A DNA stretch of 8,866 nucleotides from Campylobacterales bacterium. GTDB lineage: Bacteria > Campylobacterota > Campylobacteria > Campylobacterales > JAADDG01. Each line of letters starts with the position of its first letter. Within the stretch, counting starts at the first letter, position 1. The translations under genes and the position numbers were made by a program. Positions 1 through 6,193 of this stretch are shown piece by piece. The DNA lies in assembly GCA_027009865.1 (NCBI GenBank), contig JALVCR010000225.1, forward strand, positions 1 to 8,866. The letters are read 5' to 3'. The notes beneath the pieces are model-generated. The model was given only the letters and a program-made list of their open reading frames with translations. It ran no database searches and was not told where the DNA came from.

Positions 1-53
1 ATAGTTCCTTTGCCAACTCCCATAAATCCTATTAAAACTACATTTTTACTCAT
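1..53 (-). CDS. aroK: Shikimate kinase, N-terminal fragment (runs off the window edge)
   Basis: Only the first 17 codons are present. They read MSKNVVLIGFMGVGKGT, a short beta strand followed by a Walker A P-loop (G9 to T17) in the form seen at the extreme N terminus of shikimate kinases. The enzyme phosphorylates shikimate with ATP in the pathway to chorismate and aromatic amino acids, in the cytosol. The ATG overlaps the TGA of der in an ATGA arrangement, so the two are co-transcribed and probably translationally coupled. The der-aroK adjacency matches Campylobacter, which supports the name. Note GKGT where many family members have GKST; small P-loop kinases other than AroK (for example adenylate kinase) also use GKGT, so the call leans partly on synteny. 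The rest of the gene is outside the window. Confidence 0.8.
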   Translation of the reverse strand, partial: MSKNVVLIGFMGVGKGT

Positions 54-1420
54 TCTTCTGCTTTCTCTCCCCTTTTTTTTGGAATCAAAATTACTGGGCT
101 TCCCTCAAAATTGAAATTTTCTCTTAACTGATTTATAAGATACCTTTTATAACTAAAATGCAAAGATTTTGGCCTGTTCATAATAAGAGCTATTTTTGGG
201 GGTTTAATATCAAACTGGGTGGCAAAATATATTTTTACCTCTTTTGTTTTATCGCTTGGTATCGGATGTTTATAGGTAGCTGATTTAATAAGCTCGTTTA
301 ATTGTGATGTAGGTATTCTTCTTGAATAATTTTCATAAACTTCCAATATCTTGTCTTTTATTTTATCAACTCTCTTTCTTGTCAAAGCCGATACCGAAAT
401 TATCGGAGAGTAGGAGAGAAATTTAAACCTATCTTTCACCTCTTTTACGCTCTCTTCGTAACTTCTGTAGGCTTTGTCCCATTTATTTAAGATTATTATA
501 GAAGCTAATTCATACTTTTCTATAAGATGCGCTATCTTTTCATCAAGCTCTTTAAACTCTTCGCTTGCATCCAAAACCAAAAGCGCAATATCGGCATTTT
601 TTAGCATCTTTTCGGTTCTGTTTAGGGCATATCTCTCTATTCCCTCAATTTTTCCTTTTCTTCTGATTCCTGCAGTATCCACAAATGTAATTATTTTATC
701 TTTATAGACTATGTAATCATTTACCGGGTCTATTGTAGTTCCCGCTATTTCGCTAACTACAGCTCTCTCTTCTTTTAAAAGAGAGTTTAAAAGAGAGCTT
801 TTTCCGACATTTACTCTTCCTATTATCGCTACTTTTATCTCGTTATTTTCTTCCTTTTCCTCTTCCTTTTCTTCTTTTAAAGATTCCAAAAACTCCTCTA
901 AATCCTCCTCTGTATCCTCTTTTAAAATCTCACTCTCTGGGAGAAATTTTTCTATCCAATCAAGAAGTTTTCCAACCTCTCTGTTATGGGAGACAGAAAT
1001 GGTAAAGAAGTTTTTAGCCCCAAAAGAGAGAAATTCCCAAGAGTGCTCTTTTAATTTGTCATTATCGATTTTATTTACCACAAGTGCTAAAGGCTTGTTT
1101 AGCTTTTGAAGCTCAAAAAATATCTTTTTATCCTCATCGTCAGGCAATGTTTTGCCATCTACTACATATAATATTATATCCGCCTCTTTTGCGGCTTTTA
1201 GGGATTTTTCTTTCACCTTTTTAAACAGGGTATCGGATTCGTCCAAACCTCCGGTATCTACAATCAGGGCTTCTTTTTCTCCTATTTTTGCTATTTCTTC
1301 TTTGATATCTCTTGTAGTGCCGCTAACTTCGGAGGTTATTGCATCTCTTTTTCTTACTATTCTGTTAAAAAGAGAGCTTTTTCCGACATTTGGTTTTCCT
1401 AAAATTACGATTTTTCTCAT
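50..1420 (-). CDS. der: GTPase Der (EngA), tandem G-domain ribosome-assembly factor
   Basis: Cytosolic GTPase that assists maturation of the 50S subunit. Numbered from the upstream ATG at 1432 (460 residues), G domain 1 shows GKPNVGKS (12-19), SGTT (37-40), DTGG (59-62) and NKID (120-123). G domain 2 shows GRVNVGKS (205-212), AGTT (230-233), DTAG (252-255) and NKWD (316-319). A KH-like domain follows from about residue 370. Two G domains plus KH is unique to Der, and the length is normal. The linker (172-198) is very acidic, 16 of 27 residues Glu or Asp. I prefer the internal ATG at 1420 (456 residues, starting MRKIVILGKPNVGKS): the product then begins right before the first strand as in relatives, and the upstream ATG lies very close to the likely promoter. 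The stop overlaps the start of aroK. Transcribed divergently from the DUF3108-kdsA operon. Confidence 0.97.
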   Translation of the reverse strand: MRKIVILGKPNVGKSSLFNRIVRKRDAITSEVSGTTRDIKEEIAKIGEKEALIVDTGGLDESDTLFKKVKEKSLKAAKEADIILYVVDGKTLPDDEDKKIFFELQKLNKPLALVVNKIDNDKLKEHSWEFLSFGAKNFFTISVSHNREVGKLLDWIEKFLPESEILKEDTEEDLEEFLESLKEEKEEEKEENNEIKVAIIGRVNVGKSSLLNSLLKEERAVVSEIAGTTIDPVNDYIVYKDKIITFVDTAGIRRKGKIEGIERYALNRTEKMLKNADIALLVLDASEEFKELDEKIAHLIEKYELASIIILNKWDKAYRSYEESVKEVKDRFKFLSYSPIISVSALTRKRVDKIKDKILEVYENYSRRIPTSQLNELIKSATYKHPIPSDKTKEVKIYFATQFDIKPPKIALIMNRPKSLHFSYKRYLINQLRENFNFEGSPVILIPKKRGEKAEE

Positions 1421-1432
1421 TTTTTTCCACAT

Positions 1433-1495
1433 TCTTTTTTTAATATAAAAGGAATTTTAACAAAATTTAAATAAAATAGGGAGAATTTTTTAAAA
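1433..1495. promoter_or_regulatory. Divergent promoter region between der and the DUF3108-kdsA operon
   Basis: A 63-base, almost pure A/T spacer separates two divergently transcribed units, so both promoters should lie here. On the minus strand, TATATT (1447-1442) or TAAAAT (1458-1453) could be the -10 for der. On the plus strand, TATAAA (1444-1449) is a possible -10 giving a leader of about 40 bases; TAAAAT at 1472-1477 sits too close to the ribosome binding site at 1478-1484. The DNA is so AT-rich that individual boxes are uncertain; only the location of the promoters is well supported. Confidence 0.4.
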
Positions 1496-2251
1496 GTGAA
1501 AATCATGAGAGCTGTAATTTTAACCTTTCTTTTTATTTTAAATCTATTTTCTTATGAAATTGATGCAAAATATAAAGTCAGTTTCGGTCTTTTTGGCAAA
1601 GTCGGAGTAGCAAGTGCTCTGTTTGAGAGAAACGCTACCAATTATCATATAAAAGTTTTGGCCAAGGCTACGGGGCTTTCCGCTAAACTTAGCAGGCACA
1701 GAAAAGAGACTTATGAGAGTTTTGGAAAAGTGGTAAATGGAAGACTGATACCTCATAAATTTGTAAAAATTAGAAAAAATGATAGAAAAACTGATATAAA
1801 AACTCATATTTTTGATCATAAAGAGAAGATAGTATGGGTTGAGAGAGTAAGTTTGGAGGAAGGAGAGAAGGAGGTTCATTATGATAAAACTCCTTTTTAC
1901 GCAAAAGATGATATTTTAACTCTCTTTTTTAATTTAAAATATTATTTACATGGTTTTAAAACAAACGGAGAAAAGGTTTTATACGCTATCGGAGCCAATA
2001 AGAAAGACGGCCATGTAAATATCTATACCCCTGTTGGAGATGAGTATAAAAAGATAAAAAGGCTTTTGAAAGCTAATGGGCATATTTTGGTTGTTATAAT
2101 AAATCAGAAAATTTTCTCCAGCAAAAGGGGAGAGCTTTATATAAATTTGGATGACGATGGAATATGCACAAGTGCCGTTTTAAAAGATGTTATCTTTTTT
2201 GGAGATATAAGAGGTAAATTAGTTGAGAAAAAAGTAAAGGAAGATAAATGA
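1496..2251 (+). CDS. Exported DUF3108-family protein, first gene of the kdsA operon
   Basis: 251 residues. The N terminus (MKIMRAVILTFLFILNLFS, then YEIDA) is a basic start, a hydrophobic core and a plausible signal peptidase site near residue 24, so the protein is probably periplasmic. The remainder is beta-rich and resembles DUF3108: a KYKVSFGLFGKVG opening strand, a central ETYESFGKVVNGRLIPHKF segment (71-89), and a DDILTLFFNLKYYL helix (138-151) in the place of the family's conserved Asp-containing segment. The family's function is unknown; an outer-membrane or LPS-linked role is inference from the neighbouring KDO gene. A GTG start is preferred because AGGGAGA (1478-1484) lies 11 bases upstream, against 20 bases for the in-frame ATG at 1505. 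Its TGA overlaps the kdsA ATG. Family assignment is by eye. Confidence 0.8.
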   Translation: MKIMRAVILTFLFILNLFSYEIDAKYKVSFGLFGKVGVASALFERNATNYHIKVLAKATGLSAKLSRHRKETYESFGKVVNGRLIPHKFVKIRKNDRKTDIKTHIFDHKEKIVWVERVSLEEGEKEVHYDKTPFYAKDDILTLFFNLKYYLHGFKTNGEKVLYAIGANKKDGHVNIYTPVGDEYKKIKRLLKANGHILVVIINQKIFSSKRGELYINLDDDGICTSAVLKDVIFFGDIRGKLVEKKVKEDK

Positions 2252-3048
2252 TTTTAATAGCAGGTCCTTGTGTGATAGAGAGCAGAGAAAATGTCTTTAA
2301 GATAGCCAAGTCTCTTTTGAAATATCATGAAGATGAAAGAATAGATTTCTATTTTAAAGCAAGCTATGATAAAGCCAACAGAACGAGTATAGAGAGTTTT
2401 AGGGGAGTGGGGATTCAAAAAGGGCTTGATATTTTAAAAGAGATAAAAAATGAGTTTGGATATAAAATTTTAACCGATATTCATGAGACATGGCAAGTCA
2501 ATGAGGCTGCAAAAGTTGCCGATGTTTTGCAGATTCCAGCTTTCCTTTGCCGTCAAACCGACCTTTTAGTAGAAGCTGCAAAAAGCGGAAAAATAGTAAA
2601 TATCAAAAAGGGACAGTTTATGAACCCTTCAGATATGAAATATTCGGTTTTGAAAGTTTTAAAAACAAAAGGAAGCCAAAAAGAGGGTTATAAAGAGGCT
2701 TTAGAAAAAGGCGTATGGCTTACAGAGAGGGGAAGCTCTTTTGGTTATGGAAATCTGGTTGTGGATATGAGAAGTTTGGTAATTATGAGGGAGTTTGCCC
2801 CCGTAATTTTTGACGCTACCCATTCGGTGCAGATGCCCGGAGCCTCAGAGGGTAAAAGCGGAGGCAAAAGGGAATTTGTAGCTCCCCTTGCAAGAGCCGC
2901 GGCGGCTGTGGGGGTGGATGGATTTTTCTTTGAGACCCATTTTAATCCAGATATCGCTTTAAGCGACGGGGCTAATATGCTCAAATTAGATGAGCTTGAT
3001 TTGGTTATTAAAGATATTTTTGCTATAAGAGAAGCTTTAAAAAATTGA
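2248..3048 (+). CDS. kdsA: 3-deoxy-D-manno-octulosonate 8-phosphate (KDO8P) synthase, metal-dependent type
   Basis: Condenses phosphoenolpyruvate with arabinose 5-phosphate to give KDO 8-phosphate, the precursor of the KDO sugar linking lipid A to the LPS core; cytosolic. 266 residues, full length. Visible motifs are IAGPCVIES (4-12), FKASYDKANRTS (36-47), TDIHE (76-80), a LCRQTDLL segment (100-107), NIKKGQFMNPSDM (118-130), TERGSSFGYGNLVVDMR (159-175), DATHSVQ (189-195) and FFETHFNPDIALSDGAN (227-243). Cys8, His192, Glu229 and Asp240 fall where the Aquifex enzyme has its metal ligands (Cys11, His185, Glu222, Asp233), with a constant offset for the last three, so this is the metal-dependent class rather than the E. 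coli type with Asn. The ATG overlaps the upstream stop (ATGA), implying translational coupling; ribH follows 12 bases on. Confidence 0.98.
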   Translation: MILIAGPCVIESRENVFKIAKSLLKYHEDERIDFYFKASYDKANRTSIESFRGVGIQKGLDILKEIKNEFGYKILTDIHETWQVNEAAKVADVLQIPAFLCRQTDLLVEAAKSGKIVNIKKGQFMNPSDMKYSVLKVLKTKGSQKEGYKEALEKGVWLTERGSSFGYGNLVVDMRSLVIMREFAPVIFDATHSVQMPGASEGKSGGKREFVAPLARAAAAVGVDGFFFETHFNPDIALSDGANMLKLDELDLVIKDIFAIREALKN

Positions 3049-3060
3049 AAAAGGATGAAA

Positions 3061-3525
3061 ATGAATATAATAGAGGGAAAATTATCAATATCAAAAGATA
3101 CGAAAGTCGCGATAGTAAACAGCAGATTTAATCACATCATAACAGACAGATTAGTAGAAGGAGCGAAAGATGCTTTTTTAAGGCATGGAGGCGATGAGAG
3201 CAATCTTGATTTGATTTTGGTTCCCGGAGCCTTTGAGATACCTTTTGTTTTGGATAAGATTTTATCAAGCGGAAAATATGAGGGAGTCTGTTGCGTTGGA
3301 GCTGTTATTAGAGGAAGCACTCCCCATTTTGATTATGTTGCGGCGGAAGCTACAAAAGGAGTTGCCACTACGGCTTTGAAATATCAAAAACCGGTAACTT
3401 ACGGAATTTTAACTACCGATACGATAGAGCAGGCAATCGAGAGAGCCGGAAGCAAAGCTGGAAATAAAGGTTTTGAGGCAATGACGGGTTTAATTGAATT
3501 AATCGATTTGTATAAAAAGATTTAG
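3061..3525 (+). CDS. ribH: 6,7-dimethyl-8-ribityllumazine synthase (riboflavin synthesis)
   Basis: Joins 5-amino-6-ribitylamino-uracil and 3,4-dihydroxy-2-butanone 4-phosphate to form lumazine, the penultimate step to riboflavin. 154 residues from the chosen start. Motifs: NSRFNHIITDRLVEGA (20-35, substrate-stacking Phe23), PGAFEIPF (55-62), GAVIRGSTPHFDYVAAEA (80-97, catalytic His89), YGILTTDTIEQAIERAG (114-130, phosphate-binding Arg128) and GNKGFEA (134-140). It lacks the insertion that blocks icosahedral assembly in fungal pentameric forms, so a 60-mer shell is possible. An in-frame ATG at 3055 would add two residues, but AGGA (3052-3055) overlaps it and is well spaced (5 bases) for 3061, which also gives the usual MNIIEGKL start. 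Lies 12 bases after kdsA and 8 before nusB. Confidence 0.97.
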   Translation: MNIIEGKLSISKDTKVAIVNSRFNHIITDRLVEGAKDAFLRHGGDESNLDLILVPGAFEIPFVLDKILSSGKYEGVCCVGAVIRGSTPHFDYVAAEATKGVATTALKYQKPVTYGILTTDTIEQAIERAGSKAGNKGFEAMTGLIELIDLYKKI

Positions 3526-3533
3526 GGTTTAAA

Positions 3534-3935
3534 ATGGCCACAAGACATCAAGCCAGAGAAGCGGTTACCACTTTTCTCTACGCAAACGATATTGGAAACG
3601 AGGATATAGAAAAATTTATAGACGAGATACTTGAAGAGAGAAAAATAAGACATAAACAAAAAGACTTTGCCATATCTTTGTATAAAGGCGTTAGAGAGCA
3701 TCTAAAAGAGATAGATAAAGTAATAAACGAACACTTAAAGGGGTGGGATTTTAACAGACTGGGAAAAGTAGAGAGAGCGATTTTAAGGCTTGGAACTTAC
3801 GAGCTTATGTTTACTAATTTGGATAGAGCGGTCATTATAAACGAGGCTTTGGAACTTACAAAAGATCTTGCCGGAGAGAAGGCAGCTAAATTTATAAACG
3901 GCGTATTGGATTCCATTAAAAAGAGTTACCCATGA
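3534..3935 (+). CDS. nusB: Transcription antitermination factor NusB
   Basis: Small all-helical RNA-binding protein that works with NusE (ribosomal protein S10) at boxA sites in rRNA operons. 133 residues, normal for the family. It shows the N-terminal RHQAREAV (4-11) of the RNA-binding helix, the central NRLGKVERAILRLGTYEL (74-91), and the C-terminal INEALELTKDLAG (102-114) followed by KFINGVLD (119-126). AGGG at 3524-3527, overlapping the ribH stop TAG, is 6 bases before the ATG and serves as ribosome binding site. The ribH-nusB pairing is widely conserved in bacteria. Its stop TGA overlaps the ATG of pyrF. Confidence 0.97.
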   Translation: MATRHQAREAVTTFLYANDIGNEDIEKFIDEILEERKIRHKQKDFAISLYKGVREHLKEIDKVINEHLKGWDFNRLGKVERAILRLGTYELMFTNLDRAVIINEALELTKDLAGEKAAKFINGVLDSIKKSYP

Positions 3936-4615
3936 AACTTTGCATAGCTTTAGATCATATTGAAAAAGATGAAAATATAAAACTTTGCAAGAGTTTAAAA
4001 GATTATGATTTATGGTTTAAAGTAGGCTTTAGATCCTTTATTAGAGACGGGAAGGATTTTTTAAAAGAGATTAAAAGCATTAATCCAAACTTTAAAATTT
4101 TTTTGGATTTGAAGCTTTACGATATTCCAAACACTATGGCCGATGCCGCTTTTGAGATAGCTAAGCTTGGGGTTGATATGTTTAACGTTCACGCTTCAAG
4201 CGGAAGAGAGGCAATGAGAGCGGTAATGAATAGAGTAGGGGAGTTTGAAAATCCCCCTTTGGTTTTGGCCGTTACCGCTTTGACAAGTTTTGATAATGAA
4301 ACATTTAAGAAAATTTATGGAGAAGATATCGAAAAAAAAGCAATTGAATTTGCAAAAGAGGCTTTTTTGTGCAATTTAGACGGTGTTGTATGCTCTGTTT
4401 TTGAAAGCAAAAAAATAAAAGAGAATACAAAAGAGAGTTTTTTGACTCTAACTCCCGGCATTAGGCCGTTTAAAGAAGAAAGTGAAGATCAAAAGAGAGT
4501 TGGGGATTTGAAAGTTGCAAAAGAGCAAAAAAGCGATTTTATAGTTGTGGGAAGACCTATTTATAAAGCCCAAGATCCAAAAGAGATTGTAGAGAGAATT
4601 TTGAGAGAAATTTAA
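3932..4615 (+). CDS. pyrF: Orotidine 5'-phosphate decarboxylase
   Basis: Last step of UMP synthesis: decarboxylation of OMP, without cofactor, in the cytosol. 227 residues, a complete TIM barrel of normal bacterial length. Motifs: IALD (5-8), WFKVG (28-32, Lys30), the catalytic DLKLYDIPNT (59-68) carrying Asp59, Lys61 and Asp64 of the Asp-Lys-Asp network, FNVHASSG (84-91), AVTALTS (113-119), the phosphate-contact loop LTPGIRP (173-179), Gln187 and VVGRPI (205-210, Arg208). Starts at an ATGA overlap with nusB and is the last gene of the operon. No GC-rich terminator hairpin follows in the 54 bases before tRNA-Ser, so read-through into the tRNA is possible. Confidence 0.97.
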   Translation: MKLCIALDHIEKDENIKLCKSLKDYDLWFKVGFRSFIRDGKDFLKEIKSINPNFKIFLDLKLYDIPNTMADAAFEIAKLGVDMFNVHASSGREAMRAVMNRVGEFENPPLVLAVTALTSFDNETFKKIYGEDIEKKAIEFAKEAFLCNLDGVVCSVFESKKIKENTKESFLTLTPGIRPFKEESEDQKRVGDLKVAKEQKSDFIVVGRPIYKAQDPKEIVERILREI

Positions 4616-4638
4616 GGAATATATTATATTTCGTTTTG

Positions 4639-4644
4639 TATAAT
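4639..4644 (+). promoter_or_regulatory. -10 box for tRNA-Ser
   Basis: A perfect TATAAT preceded by TG (extended -10) and a run of T lies 26 bases before the tRNA. This predicts a start near 4651 and a 5' leader of about 19 bases for RNase P removal. No convincing -35 is present, as is common in Campylobacterota promoters. Confidence 0.6.
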
Positions 4645-4669
4645 TCTCTTCTCTTTTGAAAGCTTCATT

Positions 4670-4760
4670 GGACAGGTGGGTGAGCTGGCTGAAACCACTT
4701 CCCTGCTAAGGAAGCGTACCCGTTAGGGTACCGCGGGTTCGAATCCCGCCCTGTCCGCCA
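4670..4760 (+). tRNA. tRNA-Ser, anticodon GCU (reads AGC and AGU)
   Basis: A complete class II tRNA of 91 bases including an encoded CCA. The acceptor arm GGACAGG (4670-4676) pairs with CCTGTCC before discriminator G4757. The anticodon stem CTTCC/GGAAG encloses the loop CTGCTAA with anticodon GCT. The long variable arm GTACCC-GTTA-GGGTAC, typical of serine tRNAs, is followed by the T arm GCGGG-TTCGAAT-CCCGC. The vapC stop codon on the other strand is 18 bases past the CCA, with no terminator between the two convergent genes. Confidence 0.97.
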
Positions 4761-4778
4761 TTTAAAAAAGCAATTGAT

Positions 4779-5174
4779 TTATATCCAGTTTTCTACTTGT
4801 AAGGTTTTTATTCTTTTAAAATGTCTTATATTGTTTGTAATGAGAATACAATTGTTTACGATAGCAATACTTGCAATAAGAAGATCAAAATCTGCAATAA
4901 GTTTTCCCTCTTGTTTTAATTGAGCTTTATTTTTGGCAAATATTTCGCTAGCTTCTTCATTAAAATGTAAAATATTAATATTTTTAGCAAAATCTTTTAT
5001 AAGTTTGAGATTATATTCAATTTTTTTAGAATTATATGCTCCATAAAGCATTTCAGTTATATTGAAAATTGTTGTATAAATATCATTAGGAGGAAATGAA
5101 AGCAGTTTTTTACTTATTTTTTCGTTACCTTTTAGAAAATATATAATTATATCAGTATCTAATACTATTTTCAT
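4779..5174 (-). CDS. vapC: PIN-domain toxin, VapC type (type II toxin-antitoxin)
   Basis: 131 residues, the usual length of a VapC ribonuclease. PIN features: LDTDIIIYFLKG at the N terminus (Asp6), TEMLYGA (40-46, Glu41), the IADFDLLIASIA helix (93-104, Asp95/Asp97) and LITNNIRHFKRI (111-122), with a final VENW. These acidic residues form the magnesium site in characterised PIN nucleases. Known VapC toxins cut tRNAs or the rRNA sarcin-ricin loop; the target here cannot be read from sequence. The ATG overlaps the antitoxin stop (ATGA), the classic coupling for such pairs. The gene converges on tRNA-Ser with an 18-base gap. It is a likely acquired module: very AT-rich and placed at a tRNA gene beside a conserved core operon. 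The active-site residues look intact, so it is probably functional. Confidence 0.9.
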   Translation of the reverse strand: MKIVLDTDIIIYFLKGNEKISKKLLSFPPNDIYTTIFNITEMLYGAYNSKKIEYNLKLIKDFAKNINILHFNEEASEIFAKNKAQLKQEGKLIADFDLLIASIAIVNNCILITNNIRHFKRIKTLQVENWI

Positions 5175-5404
5175 AGGTGGATATCCTTGCTTTTTATGTT
5201 TCTATCTTCTATTGCTTTTAAGAAAGGTTCACTTTCTTTTAACCTTCCAGCAAATTTCTTTAATGGATGTTTTGAAAACTTATTTTTATACAAAATAAAA
5301 GCTTCTTTAAGAATTTCTGTTTTTGATTTATTTAATTTTTTTGCAAGTTTATTTAATTCTTTTACTAACTCATCTTCTATTCTTATGCTTATAATATGTT
5401 TCAT
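5171..5404 (-). CDS. vapB: Antitoxin, ribbon-helix-helix (CopG/VapB type)
   Basis: 77 residues. The N-terminal half (MKHIISIRIEDELVKELNKL and on to about residue 45) is a ribbon-helix-helix DNA-binding domain: a basic beta strand, a first helix with regular leucines, then KLNKSKTEILKEAFILY. The C-terminal tail (about 46-77, with FAGRLKESEPFLKAIEDR) would wrap the toxin active site. The start at 5404 is set by AAGGAG (5416-5411), 6 bases upstream; an upstream TTG at 5425 is rejected because that ribosome binding site would lie inside it. It precedes and overlaps vapC. The TA pair should repress its own promoter, and an inverted repeat is positioned for that. The vapB symbol rests on pairing with a PIN toxin, not on close family recognition. 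Confidence 0.88.
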   Translation of the reverse strand: MKHIISIRIEDELVKELNKLAKKLNKSKTEILKEAFILYKNKFSKHPLKKFAGRLKESEPFLKAIEDRNIKSKDIHL

Positions 5405-5414
5405 AAAATTCTCC

Positions 5415-5464
5415 TTGTAATACAATGACTATTTTATTATATTACAATTTACTTTTTTTGTAAA
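5415..5464 (-). promoter_or_regulatory. vapBC promoter with bracketing inverted repeat (candidate operator)
   Basis: Reading the minus strand, TTTACA (5464-5459), a 17-base spacer and TATAAT (5441-5436) make a strong sigma-70-type promoter, with a start near 5429. A perfect 8-base inverted repeat, TTGTAATA (5447-5440) and TATTACAA (5422-5415), separated by 17 bases, overlaps the -10 on one side and the ribosome binding site on the other. That is where a ribbon-helix-helix antitoxin would bind for autorepression. The promoter is well supported; the operator role is inference. Confidence 0.65.
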
Positions 5465-5550
5465 ATTTTTTATATATTTACGAAAAAAGGATTAATTCGT
5501 TTGAGTAAAAATTGGAATTTTTTCAAAGATTCGTAAAATTAGTTATTAAT

Positions 5551-6132
5551 TTACTGGCATCTTAAAATTGTGTCTGATGTTACTAAGAGTTTGCAGCTAT
5601 TTTCGAGTATGGCTATGTTTTTTGCTATCTGATTTATATCCCTATCGTAGGTATAAATTCCGTAACCTTTAATAACCATAATATTGGTATCATTTTTTTT
5701 GAAATATTGATATATTTCATACTCCGCTCTCTCATACCAGTCGCTAAATTTTTTTGGGTCGTAGATTTTTATTTCTTTTATAAATTTATATCCAAAGTAG
5801 TCTTTTGGAGTAATTTTGTCATAGATGAGAGAGTATGAGGTTAAAAATGGGGGCATTGCATAACAGATATATTTGGCCTGATAGATATTTTTGTATATAA
5901 ATTTATGTATTTTTGCATCAATACTTGCTTCCTTGTATCTGTAATCCTCTTTAAAATATAAAGCTATTAAATCTTCATCTTCAAGCTCATCAAATATTGC
6001 GTTTCTTTTGTTTATCAAAAATTGATTCTCTTTGATTTTGGCAGAGATTGAACCGTGAAATATTCCAAAAAAATTCTTTCTAAACATAGATAGAGCCACT
6101 TTTTTTATCTTTTTTGCGAGTATCTCTTCCAA
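5551..6132 (-). CDS. Class II aldolase/adducin-fold protein lacking the metal site
   Basis: 193 residues, similar in length to class II aldolases such as FucA and MtnB. The pattern matches the fold by eye: KKVALSMFRKNFFGIFHGSISAKI (11-33), a FLINKRNAIFDEL strand-turn (38-50), ASIDAKIHKFIYKNIYQAKYICYAM (69-93) and IMVIKGYGIYTYDRDINQIA (151-170) with a following helix. Aligned by hand to FucA, the zinc ligands Glu73, His92, His94 and His155 correspond to Asp72, Cys90, Ala92 and Tyr157, so aldol chemistry of the known kind looks impossible. Function unknown. Start is TTG at 6132, supported by AGGAG (6142-6138) 5 bases upstream and by TATAAT at 6164-6159; no ATG fits. It ends 146 bases before vapB with no clear terminator and is divergent from the lipoprotein gene. 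Confidence 0.75.
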   Translation of the reverse strand: MEEILAKKIKKVALSMFRKNFFGIFHGSISAKIKENQFLINKRNAIFDELEDEDLIALYFKEDYRYKEASIDAKIHKFIYKNIYQAKYICYAMPPFLTSYSLIYDKITPKDYFGYKFIKEIKIYDPKKFSDWYERAEYEIYQYFKKNDTNIMVIKGYGIYTYDRDINQIAKNIAILENSCKLLVTSDTILRCQ

Positions 6133-6158
6133 AAGAGCTCCTAATTTTTTTTGATTTA

Positions 6159-6164
6159 ATTATA
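6159..6164 (-). promoter_or_regulatory. -10 box for the aldolase-like gene
   Basis: TATAAT on the minus strand (6164-6159), giving a start near 6152 and a leader of about 20 bases that includes the AGGAG ribosome binding site at 6142-6138. No good -35 at 17 bases. The opposite strand must also hold a promoter in this 83-base divergent spacer; TATATT at 6182-6187 is the best candidate for the lipoprotein gene, with low certainty. Confidence 0.5.
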
Positions 6165-6193
6165 CCTAATAATAAAATTAGTATATTTATCTT

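Noticed and set aside
474..1448. Plus-strand open frames inside der (77 and 98 codons)
   Set aside because: They are antisense to a strongly conserved gene, lack ribosome binding sites, and their low-complexity Ser/Phe/Ile content is the mirror of Lys/Glu-rich coding sequence.
4616..4638. Rho-independent terminator after pyrF
   Set aside because: The short self-complementary AT stretch (AATATATTATATT) has no GC pairs and no following T tract tied to a stem; it looks like promoter-proximal AT-rich DNA instead.
4670..6132. An integrative element with attachment sites using the tRNA-Ser 3' end
   Set aside because: I looked for a second copy of the T-arm/acceptor segment (GAATCCCGCCCTGTCC) to the right of the tRNA and saw none, and there is no integrase gene in the window.
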